DNA from: Acanthaster planci
Taxonomy: Eukaryota > Echinodermata > Asteroidea > Valvatida > Acanthasteridae
Assembly: GCF_001949145.1 (NCBI RefSeq)
Contig: NW_019091504.1
Location: 44,981 to 108,980 of the forward strand
DNA: 64,000 bases
Direction of reading: 5' to 3'
In this document: in pieces, positions 13,001 to 22,714 of the stretch
Layout of the letters: each line of letters starts with the position of its first letter
Numbering within the stretch: position 1 is the stretch's first letter
The notes under the pieces: model-generated
Seen by the model: only the letters and a program-made list of their open reading frames with translations
The model's database searches: none
Told to the model about the DNA's origin: nothing
Translations under genes and position numbers: made by a program

Positions 13001-16000
13001 TTGAGTTATCACCGTTCTACGGTCGACGCACACTTTACCATAAAATAAATCCATAACACCAACGTCTTAACCATCAGCATCACCACACGACACACGACAC
13101 CTGCTACACTTCCTATTACCAAGCCATCTTCACCTTCATCACCAGCGGAATCTTTATAATCATTAATTAACATCGTCATTGTAACCACAAATTTTAACTG
13201 AAATGCTTCTTTACTTGGGGTTGATTCTGGTGCCAAAACTGATAAATATCAGAGTACTGAGAAAAACTCCTAAGTCAAACTCCTAAGCAGACAAAATTCC
13301 TTGATCTGCCCCTTTCTTTTTCCTCTCACTACAGATATCAACGAGTGCAGCATCAGTAATGGCGGCTGTCTCCACTTTTGTAACAACACAGACGGCAGTT
13401 ATTTTTGTTCATGTCGTCATGGTTACCGGTTAGATGCAGACTCTAAATCGTGTGTATTCCAGGAGGGTACAAACAGTACAGGTAATATAGTGGTGAATGG
13501 GATCTTAACTTGCTCTTGAAAAGAGGGAAAACGACAGGAAGAATAACTATATATTGATATTTCTTTTCATAATTTCAATTTCACATACCTTCCCCAAAAT
13601 GTACTTTTAAACTGATGCATCTTCCACTGGGTATTTTTTTCCTTTGGAAATACAATATCATGTCAACTTTCCTGCCAATTATCCAGAACCTTCCCATTCG
13701 CACGCGACCATAGCTTTCTCTTCTGTCCATTGATTCCAAACGTTATAAAGCACATGTAGGTCGATTTGTTTTCCTAGCTCTTAAATTGTGGCTTGAAATT
13801 TTGAAAGAGTTTCGTATCTCGGACACATTGCAAACATGATTCGGTCGATATGGTCGTCATGTTTGCCACGTTTATCGCTAAGCTTCTTCACGCGTCCTTG
13901 TTCAACATGTCCTCATTTGATCCCTGTAACCGATGGACAGTAAATTTGAATTTCCCCGGTTCAACTCTTTTAACTTAAATTGGCCATGTTTCCATGTGGC
14001 GAGGTATTTAGTGAACAGAGTTACACAATGCTATAAGCTTAGAATCGCAAGATTTAAATGTTGGTCTATTAAAATAAAACATTTACCTTCAAATCGTCAC
14101 AGAAGTATAGTTTTTTCGGACCAGTGTCCTTTCAATGCCAAAAATGGAATATAAAACAAGGCTACGCCCTCGGCGTCAGATGATTGTTTGTGTATAATTT
14201 AATTAAATTACTTCCATTGTGTTAAATTAAAATAATTGAAAGTACTGTTAATGAGCAAACGGGTGCGTTTTCAACGTGGCGGCAAAAAGCAAAGTGTGAG
14301 GCATTTTCGTTTTTGCTGTAAAATATTATATTGTTCTTGATGGAAAGGGCTATTTTCGAAATTAATCACTAAATTTACCACGATTTTAAAGAGACAAAGT
14401 TACAGCTACTGAAGATGTTTAACACGAGATAACTGAGACTTAAAAATTTGGCTTTTAAAGTGGTTCATTGATGTTAGTCTTGGTCTGGGATGGTGGTGAA
14501 TTAGTTGGGTTTCAATTGTTTGAAAGGCATTGTACGTCTGAAAAAAATTCTGTACAGATCCGGTTTTTTCATTTCTTCTAAACTAATCATTGTTCGGATT
14601 TTGTCAGGTCACAAGAGAGATTTTGGAGCTGGCGATTTTTATGAGGGAGGGCGCTGTCACACCAGCTGCTCGCAACTTCAGATGTTCAAAGAAGCCATTG
14701 TGAAGGTGGAGTCAAAGGTAAGACATGGAAGAAAACTGGAGAACACTAGCAGAAAGATGGCCAACAAAGCCAGGAATCTGGTATAGTATGTAGAGGTTAA
14801 AAGATGAGGATGACGCGAACATTGATTGAATGTATGAATTGAAGGGGAAAAGAAACAAACTTCTCCAAGTAGACAGAATGAGGGAATAAAATTCAGACGC
14901 GAAGCTTTGCATTTTTGTTTTCTTGTTGCTACTTGGAGAGGCGTTGTTTTGGGTGGGGCTAACTGAGGGCGAGAATGGGCTTGTGTATGGATGGGACCAT
15001 TCGATTGTGCGTAACCGTGGATTGGAGTGCGCAAAAGTAATTCGGAGTTGATTTTAAGAGGGAATATCGGAGAGTTAATTCTTTTGCCCCTTCAGATAGA
15101 GATGTCGATGGAAAAGTAATTTCACCATTTTTGGTGTTATTATACACACAGATAGGTATCCTAGAGAGCAGAATACCCCAGCCTCCAGCCCTATCCAGCG
15201 ACGTACTACTCAATTATAACGACAACCAACAGACAACCCTCCAGCGTGTTAAGGGAGACAAGGGAGAACCTGGTATAGGCCTTCCCGGCCCCGCCGGATC
15301 ACCGGGCCTGCCAGGTGTGCCGGGTTGTAAGGGAGAGCCAGGACCCAAGGGAGTAGCCGGCACCCACGGCCCGCCGGGAGTTACAGGAGCACCTGGTCCC
15401 CGTGGATTACCAGGGGTACAAGGACCGAAGGGAGACCTTGGAGATGTTGGTCCGAAGGGGGACGCCGGTCCGCCTGGCCCGGTTGGACCGAGAGGGTACT
15501 TGGGACAGACCGGTCCCGAAGGTCCACCGGGACCTAAAGGAGAGAAGGGATCCTGCGTGTACGGCAGAACAAGAGGCGGGGTGGCATCGAGTTTGAGAGG
15601 ACCTAAGGGACAGAAGGGTGATACAGGAGAGCCTGGCCCGATGGGGTTGATGGGATCCAGGGGACTGACTGGGGAGAAGGGAAGCATTGGACCCATGGGA
15701 CCCCCTGGACCACCAGGACAGCTGACAATTGGTGATGCGAACCTGACAGTGGATGAACTGAGTCAATTACAAGGGCCTAAAGGGGCTACTGGACCAAGGG
15801 TATGTTGGTTGCGCGTGCCATGCTAATAAGTTAGTCTGAACTCGATTACGCTGTTTGATGTTTTCCCCCTTGAATAAAACAAAATGTTCAAGGCTGCAAA
15901 TTCGGGTAGGAAATTCAACTTTCAAAACTTTGCAACAGGAAACTTCGTGCAGGGGCATTTTGTCGTAGAAAATCCATTCATCAAGAGCGGTAGGCAGTCG

Positions 16001-16767
16001 GATCGAGTGCCCTCCAGTGGGAAGGGAATGTAATGTTTCCATGTACCTGTACATTCTTTGCAAGGAATGCCATCCAGAAACTCCCATTTTTGTCACTTAA
16101 CCCAAAACCCCAGTGAGCAAGTACTTCATCATTATGACCCAAAATTATTCATTTCCTCTTGAGTAAAGTTACGGCAGTATGGGAGTTTAAACGTCGGTAG
16201 AGATAACGAATAACCTCATGTGTAGTTATTCACTTTTACAATATTGTCACATTTTCTTCAGGGATTCCCAGGCCCCCATGGTCAAAAGGGAGATAAGGTA
16301 AAAAGAAGTTTGGAAACTGATGTTTGTTTGATTGTTTGTTTGTTTGTTGTTTGTTATGCTGTCCTTTTACTGATGAAGTTTAGACGATCAAGCAACAACG
16401 ATTTTTCTCATTCCGCTTGCTCTACAGCTCCCCATCTGTCTGTTCGTTGAACTGTCTGTCTAACGTTCTCTTCTTGTTTGTAATTCTCATCTCCCTGTTA
16501 GGCTTTGCATGAATGTTCCATATTAATTCATCTTTTTCTCAGGGAGACTCAGGATCCAGTGAGCTTCTACTCCTAATCATTGCTGAAATGAAAAAAGATA
16601 TCATCAAACTCCAGAAGCGCGTCTTCAATGAAGACCACGTGATCACCTCAAGCGAACACAGTGACAGCCGCAACAGCTCGAATCCTGCTGGTGACGTCAT
16701 CGGCAGGTCCAACTCTGATTTGACATTCACAAGTAGCTCTTACTTGGATGAGGGCTCTGGGAATTAA
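7046..16767 (+). CDS. CCBE1: CCBE1 homologue: collagen and calcium-binding EGF domain protein
   Basis: Nine GT-AG exons in consistent phase: 7046-7200, 11544-11624, 12528-12580, 12783-12920, 13335-13481, 14608-14717, 15152-15799, 16262-16297 and 16543-16767 (530 aa; human CCBE1 is 406). Residues 1-45 carry a hydrophobic signal-anchor segment. Next come a Cys-rich segment ([20 protein letters not shown]), an EGF-like domain (97-142, [20 protein letters not shown]) and a calcium-binding EGF (143-182, starting DINEC). The cbEGF has the exact Asn-hydroxylation pattern [13 protein letters not shown] short helical stretch with CHTSC follows, then Gly-X-Y tracts at about 263-361, 378-418 and 436-459. 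The C-terminal region ([20 protein letters not shown]) matches the same region of vertebrate CCBE1. Exons 4 and 5 are symmetric phase 1-1 domain exons. Known family role: secreted matrix protein that helps ADAMTS3 activate VEGF-C in vertebrates. Its role in an invertebrate is not known from sequence. Confidence 0.95.
7596..7619. repeat. 24-bp perfect palindrome
   Basis: A 12-bp arm, TTGAGTTGCATG, is followed directly by its exact reverse complement CATGCAACTCAA with no spacer. The base pairing stops immediately outside these bounds. Confidence 0.9.
8690..8775 (-). mobile_element. tRNA-derived SINE fragment
   Basis: On the minus strand the sequence holds an A-box-like GAGCTCAACTGCGTGG and, about 40 nt later, the canonical B box GGTTCGAATCC. 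These are the two internal RNA polymerase III promoter blocks of a tRNA gene. The rest does not fold as a full tRNA, so a SINE head or tRNA relic is more likely than a functional tRNA. Confidence 0.45.
8776..9112. repeat. Two-copy tandem duplication of about 150-190 bp
   Basis: The segment running from cccacgaacccacat through atcccggattttccaat to ctttacggcatggggtctgg occurs twice in direct orientation, at about 8797-8950 and 8976-9105. The copies differ by small indels and by a run of about 30 bp present only in the first. The G-rich middle may belong to a dispersed repeat. Confidence 0.8.
10896..10979. repeat. Long stable hairpin flanked by a 10-bp direct repeat
   Basis: The left arm contains cacacgtag and gtggctctctttta. 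The right arm contains their complements, taaaagagagccac and ctacgtgtg. The arms are about 35 nt around a loop of roughly 13 nt. The word tgtagggata occurs just before the hairpin and again about 3 nt after it, resembling a target-site duplication. It could be a very small MITE or a hairpin RNA source; it lies in intron 1 of CCBE1, on the transcribed strand. Confidence 0.75.
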
Positions 16768-18221
16768 ACTTTGTGCAGATTGAAAACATGCGATAGGCCC
16801 ACGCTTTTCCACAAAATGTAACCTGTACGTTTGGGCGAGGTTTTGGTGTAGAGCCGCATATTTGCCTTATCTCTCTTCCCCTACCTCTCGGAAATGTCTC
16901 ATTTTTATGTTAAAAGATGAATTTTTCAGATGAAAGGAAAACAAGCAAAGTATAAATAGTTCCACACGAGTAGGGCTTCAAGTAATGATGAATAATTAAG
17001 TAAACAATGGTGCTGCAAGCGCATGCTTTTAATGCGTGATATAATATGCAAAGAACAGATTTGATAAAGTTTAATTTTCCATTTCTCCGGTTTGTATATT
17101 TGATATGGTAAAAGTAGCAATTATTTAGACCGTGAATCGAATTGAAACATTGCTGCAGAAAACTCCGTGCAAACGGGCCACTACCCAAGGCGGTGCAGTG
17201 GTGTCATTCACGATGTCATTGACTGAGAAAGGTTCGAGTTATGTACGACATTAGATATCGGACCAAGCCTGGAATTGAAATGGCCCCCTCGAATTCGTTG
17301 GGATTTTTAAATACATACGTGTATGTTTAATTTTAGAATTTAATCTTCATAAATCGTTTTTGAGAGGATTCATGTGTTATAGTACAATGAGAAAAATTGT
17401 AACTTTTTTAGTAAAGAAAACTGTGAAAGCAAACAAAATACACAACTCATATTTTTTTCACGGAACACATATTTTTTTTCACAGAAAGTGGCAAAATTTC
17501 CAATTATTTTACATGAAAACGTATAAAGACATCTTTTAGTTGTTTTCTAAAAAAAGTTGGGAAATGATTTGCAACCCATGAGTAACTTGCATTCTATTTT
17601 ATATTTGGAATGATATCATTGTAATAAATTCCAGCCTTGTTTCATAATTTTAAGCCGCAAAAGGTGGTAAGTACTATTTATTTTAGGCTCACTCCTAAGC
17701 CATCGAGTCTCTTGACAAATAGCATGGAAGTATTCACCCCTCTTTGCCTCATTCGAATCCAGTTTCGAATCCCGCCTTGGCCGGTGTCTGAAGTACTGAA
17801 TTCACAATCATATAGATGAACTTTTGCCCTGAGTGTAGGCCTTCACCCAGAACCATCAAAATTACAAAAATTTAAAAGAAGATTGTAATAATTGGTAATC
17901 AATAACTGCATGACTTACAGTCGCTTTCACAGAACGATTGTTAGTTTATTAGTCAAGTCGTGTTGGTTATGGCCTATGCCCACATAAGAACTGACAGGCC
18001 TACAGTAATACAGTCGACTCGGTAAACAAATACGACGTCGGTGAGAGGAGTATTTTCAACACATCCAAATAAATAGAATGTCCAAGGAATTACATCTACC
18101 CACAAGAAGTTGACACTGAAAATCAGTACAAGTAATTTAATTTCAAAACGATGTATGAACTTACTTTACTCCCATTTTTTTACAATGACAGTTATTGTGT
18201 GAAAAGTGTTTTCCGCGTTGT

Positions 18222-18278
18222 CATATATTTCTCGGCCAGTTCCTTCAGCTCTTGATCAAAACTATTTGCTGAGCACAT
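18222..18278 (-). pseudogene. Relic of the first 19 codons of the pathogen-related protein gene
   Basis: Read on the minus strand this gives MCSANSFDQELKELAEKYM, against MSSANSIDQELKDLAEKYGF at the start of the intact gene that ends at 20773. After codon 19 the similarity jumps to sequence matching the 3' flank of the intact copy, so about 735 bp was deleted. The conserved start context and the upstream caggctttcgcaatcattt confirm homology. It cannot make a functional protein. Confidence 0.85.
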
Positions 18279-18466
18279 GACTGGAGCTTGTGTCTCTCTA
18301 CAGGCTTTCGCAATCATTTCACTTGATTTCTGGCGATGGTCATCCGTCGTTAGGTGGATTATTCTAATAAACCCCCAAGTGAGCAGAGGTCAGGAACTTT
18401 TTTCACATGCAAATGTTCCTAGCGCACTTAGAGATGTACCAGCCGAACAAAAATGTGTGCACGGAG

Positions 18467-18670
18467 CAGTGGCGTAACGTCTACTGAGGAACACGGGGGG
18501 GCGTGCCCCCTCCTCCCTCATGCCCGTGCAAACCCAGGTGCGCCCTTCTTTCCCATGTGGTTTGAAATCTTTGAATAATTTCCGTTAGAATGCAGCAACA
18601 GCTTATTATTTTTCGTGTGGCGCCCCCTTGGAACAAATGTGTGCACCCCCAATTGCCCTGGACACCACTT
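18467..18670. mobile_element. Non-autonomous hAT-type MITE
   Basis: The left end is CAGTGGCGTAACG and the right end, ...CACCACTT, is a degenerate complement. The element is flanked by 8-bp target duplications gcacggag (18459-18466) and gcacgaag (18671-18678). The right unit of the tandem duplication has the matching empty site, gcgcggag followed by ggtctacaatgg, near 21014. It is 204 bp and non-coding. The same terminal motif occurs at 52080. Confidence 0.8.
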
Positions 18671-18804
18671 GCACGAAGGGTCATCGATGGTCATCGATAG
18701 CTGAATGACAGTATGGGGAAGAAGTCTATAACTGTGAGCCTGGGTGACCTCTGGATGAGTCGGGCCAGTAACTCACGACCTCGAATGACAAACGCGGGTG
18801 GAAT

Positions 18805-21130
18805 TTTAAAAGATAAATTGAATAAACAGGTGCATGTTACAAGTGCATGCTTGTAACATAATAGGCTATACGCAGAACAGATTTTAGGAAGAATGATTTT
18901 TCCATTCGTCTTTTTAAATAATATTTTACACAGTAGGAATTCTTTGAATCAGATTAAAACATTGCTGCCAAGAACTCGGTTTAATTAGTGCGCCACCAAA
19001 GTAATGGCGGTATCAATTTGGTCGCAAAGTAGAAGACTTTGAGAAAGCTCAGGGTGCTTTGCAACATTCGAAATCGGTCTCAGCTAACAACGGAATTTTC
19101 CTTCCTGATTTGGTGGGTGTATTTTTAATTTTAACATTTGATCACGGCAATTTGGTTTTATAATTGTTTTGTGTTTCACCAAAGTGAAGAAAAAACTTTA
19201 ATATCCTTTTCTTTAGAACAAAAAACCCCGAGACCATAAAGATATTACATAAATCCTCAGTGACAGGGGCAAAAATCAAATTACATGTATTTTATTCTAA
19301 AGGGAAAAAAAGACTTTAGTTACTTCACTGAAAAAATAACCAGTAGGAAACATTTTGCAAACCATATAACTTATGTCATATCATACAGTTGAAACGTTAT
19401 CTATGTAATTAAATTAAACACCATCTATTGTAATTGTTGCGAGATCATCCCTACTTTAATGTTCTTCGTTACACTTGAAGTCATTCAGTATCTCTACAAG
19501 TCGCGTATGAGCGCGATACTATTAATTAACCCCCGTTGCACCTTTGACCTAGGTAAGAATCCCCCTCTAGTCGATGTGGTGTGCTGAATTCACAATCACA
19601 TGAATTAACATTTGCTGTAAGGGTGTACCACTCGTTTGTCGTATCCAATATTGAAATTAACAAGATGACTCCTCCTGCATGTGTTTGCCAGTTGGTGATC
19701 AAAGACGTCTGTACGTTTGTTTTTACACGGAATAATTATTGGTTAAATTATTAGTCAATTCATTATAAGTTATAGCCTATGTCCACATTGATAACGGGCA
19801 TTCCTACGGTAATAATGTTTCAACATATCCAACTACACAAAATATCTGAGAACCTGCATCTATAGCAAGAAGATATCGATAGCGAAACTCAGTACATGTA
19901 AGTATATCAAAATGATGCATGAACTCACTTCACCTCGACTTCGTTATTATAATGATGATCATTTGAATAATGCTTTCAGGAATAATTAGTTTGAATCTTT
20001 GCAGGCTCTGTTGCCGAATATATAGTATTCATCTTTTACTTCTCACGATGGATTGGACATCCAGGCCCAAATATCTCCTTCCCTTTTGACAGATTAGAGA
20101 GTGGTATCTTGCCTTCCATCGCCTTCAGGAACTCATCTGGCTTGTAGTATACTTCTAACTGGCAGATGAGAAGTTGCTCATCAACTGTAGCCACAGCGAA
20201 GCCGTGCATTTCAATCAGTTGCCCTTCACCCACTCTGCCCTTGTACTTCCCGGTAAAGTTAGCCCAGTGACGCCAGGAAAAGACGACCTTTGGGGGTCCG
20301 GAGAAGACTTGCAACAACTCCCATGCAAAACCATCAGGAAAAGCCTCTCGGAAAACATCGTGGGAACTTTCAAATGAGTGTTGCTCGCTGTCGTATAAGT
20401 CCTTCGAGGCAGCGGACAGCAGCCAGTTGTAATTACCGATTGTTGACGACTCTTCACCGCTGAAGAATTTCTGTCCGTTCGCCTGGGCCTTGAATTTCTC
20501 TGCGTTGATGGTGGTCCAGGTTGTGTAGTCAGGGAGATGGGACGCTTCCATCTCCCATTTTTTCACCAAGTTCTCGACGATCATTTCGAGAGACCCCGGC
20601 TTGTGATTCATGGTTTTTCCTTTGAAGTACAGCAAATCTGCCTTGCAATAATCTGGCTTGTCGTTCTTCCACGGAATTGATGGATCATCCAAATCTCCTC
20701 GATCCGGGCGCATAAACCCATATTTTTCGGCCAGATCCTTCAGTTCTTGATCAATACTATTTGCTGAGGACATGACTGGATCTTCAAGTTGTGTCTTGAT
20801 CTCTGTGTGTTAGTCTGTGGTTTACGAAGGTGCGTTGTATAAGGAGTTGGTATGCAGGCTTTCGCAATCATTTCACGTCTCCTCTTGCAATGATCATATT
20901 ATCCATCGCTTTAAATTGTTCAAATAAAGCTTCTTGTGAGCAGAGGCCAGGAACGTTTTTCATATGTAAATTTCCCTAGTTCACTTTGACATGAACTAAC
21001 CGAAAAAATGCCTGCGCGGAGGGTCTACAATGGCTCGCCATAAATAGCTGAACAGCAGCACTGTCCACTCCGATATATAAGGTCCACTGTCATCTTTGGA
21101 ATACAGGCTAGGACTCACGACCTAGGTCAG
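18805..21130. repeat. Right unit of the tandem duplication (intact gene locus)
   Basis: Direct-orientation partner of 16910-18790. It carries the complete single-exon gene at 20036-20773 and the empty site of the hAT element. The two units diverge by many substitutions and indels, so the duplication is not very recent. Confidence 0.8.
20036..20773 (-). CDS. Pathogen-related protein (SnoaL-like/NTF2-like fold)
   Basis: A single intronless frame of 245 aa that starts at ATG and ends at TAA. The sequence resembles the plant pathogen-related protein family (barley PRP type). Recognisable parts are an N-terminal helix (IDQELKDLAEKYGFMRPDRG), a central segment with IGNYNWLL, and a C-terminal NTF2-like core with FAWELLQVFSGPPKVVFSWR, a Gly-rich step GKYKGRVGEGQLIEMHGFAV and LEVYYKPDEFL. 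There is no signal peptide, so it is probably cytosolic. Family members are annotated only by name; no reaction is established and I assign none. It is the intact copy of a tandem duplication whose other copy is a relic. The intronless structure contrasts with neighbouring genes and leaves retroposition or transfer open. The short AT-rich motif ctatttatg on the minus strand near 21047 is a possible TATA-like element. Confidence 0.85.
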   Translation of the reverse strand: MSSANSIDQELKDLAEKYGFMRPDRGDLDDPSIPWKNDKPDYCKADLLYFKGKTMNHKPGSLEMIVENLVKKWEMEASHLPDYTTWTTINAEKFKAQANGQKFFSGEESSTIGNYNWLLSAASKDLYDSEQHSFESSHDVFREAFPDGFAWELLQVFSGPPKVVFSWRHWANFTGKYKGRVGEGQLIEMHGFAVATVDEQLLICQLEVYYKPDEFLKAMEGKIPLSNLSKGKEIFGPGCPIHREK

Positions 21131-22714
21131 GCTATTTTGACCGTACCGTGTATCAAGCTTAGTGGAGAGTGACCTCGTACTACAGTTGACGTCTTTTTTA
21201 GAATGATTGAATCTTTTGGGTTCAACGAGTGTGGCTAAAGCCGATTAACCCCTGACACAGAATTTTGTTTGAACACAACGTACCCTGTTCCAGTCCATGA
21301 TGGGAGTTTGGGCCCTAGGTTGAAGATGCTGCTCCAGGATGAAAATGATATTGTGAAAGAACACTTGTTCGCCCTGGGTTGATGACCTTGTGAAATTTTG
21401 GTTGTTTCAATGTCGTACTTTGACGGGTATTTAATGGCTTACATTTAGATTTCGGGACAAATGTGACCCGGTGCATTGTGATCACAAATTGAAGTTGTTG
21501 AGGCTGTTTTGTGTAATTGCCGAGTAAAGTGAGGATGTGGGTAAAAGTCGAAAAAAAAATTGATGTGTTTGTTTCTGTATATTTTGGAAGTGTATGTATG
21601 AAAGGTTACCATCAACACACTTGTAATGTGTGCCATTTGAAAGCTTACGAAATTCTCTTTCTGACCATGTACACATCTCAAGAAGTCAATTTGGGACTTA
21701 TTCCTGATTTTGATGTACCGGGTTACAAATATGGACGCCGCCAAGATATGTCAGTGGAGGAGCACTCATGAGCCATAAAATGGTAAACCGGTAACAGAGG
21801 TACATCCTGATTCATTTTTCAGCATATTAATAATTTATCTCTTTTTTACTTCCTTCGTCCCCCCCCCTTGAAGGGGAGGCCGTGATTATTGACACCATTA
21901 AGACTGTAGAAATGAAAGCACATTTTACTATCTAGCAAAAGCTAATAACACAAGAACAAGAATTAAATCGTAGCAGTCACCAGTCAGGTAAGGTATCAAG
22001 TGTGTAGCAGATGAAGAGTGACCCCACCCACAACATTGGTTTTACCCACCTTAAGACGGATCCAGAACTGGCTGGGGCCTCAGATTTTTGGTGTTGCCCG
22101 TATGAGCACCTTGAGGGGTGAGGCTAAATGTACCCACTCTTGGGAGGAAAGTTAATAAGATGGTAAGCACGTCCTTATCCAGGGACCTCCATGCCCCCCC
22201 CCCAAAAAAAACAATTGCATGCAATGCAACACATGAAAATTTGAACTGTTATGTAGTATTAAAGGGATAATTATTACGTTCTGTAAATAATGCAAGTTAT
22301 ATCAAGCTTTAGGCAATAATCTGTTGTTAATGAAACCATTTTCCCTTTGAAACTGGTTCTAATTACTGGACGACCCCGGGAATCAGACATTACAAAAATC
22401 GAGTAGGCCCACTTGGACATGAACCCTGTGGCGTTTTGACGCATTATTTGTACGTTTATTGGTTTGCGTCAGGTGTCCGTTAACTCTAGTGTAATAGGCC
22501 GAGTCACTCTCCCTAATTCTTGGAAAATTTTGTTACCTTGATATTTACCAGGCATTTTAATTTCATCTCAAGAACTTGTTTGTTTTTTCCTGTGGTGACT
22601 TTCCCAGCACTTTTGTGTAAATTAACCCCGCCATCCTTCTCGTTACGACGTCACAACACAAGAGGGCGCTACACTTAAAGATCAACGGGCGATATTTCCA
22701 TGTCAACCTGAAAT
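21131..22714. other. Intergenic stretch, no gene recognised
   Basis: No supported exon. It holds a poly-C run near 22194 followed by a short palindrome attgcatgcaat, and a CRE-like word GACGTCAC at 22647-22654, about 60 bp before the RIIAD1 start codon. The latter may be part of the RIIAD1 promoter. Confidence 0.5.

Larger units (their letters stand above)
16910..18790. repeat. Left unit of a tandem duplication (degenerate pathogen-related gene locus)
   Basis: Aligns by eye in the same orientation with 18805-21130. Shared landmarks include gcatgctt with cagattt (about 17026 and 18846), aaacattgctgc with aactc (17142 and 18957), tatggcctatgcccacat with tatagcctatgtccacat (17968 and 19772), the gene 5' end, and caggctttcgcaatcattt (18301 and 20853). 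The left unit lacks nearly all of the coding sequence that is present in the right unit. Confidence 0.8.

Noticed and set aside
15214-15696. 160-codon open frame on the minus strand opposite the collagen exon
   Set aside because: It is the antisense of Gly-X-Y codons, which gives a stop-free Pro/Gly-rich mirror. It has no independent support.
17735-17790. tRNA-like word TTTCGAATCCCGCC on the plus strand
   Set aside because: An isolated B-box-like match without an A box. The corresponding place in the right duplication unit lacks it, and it is too weak to call.
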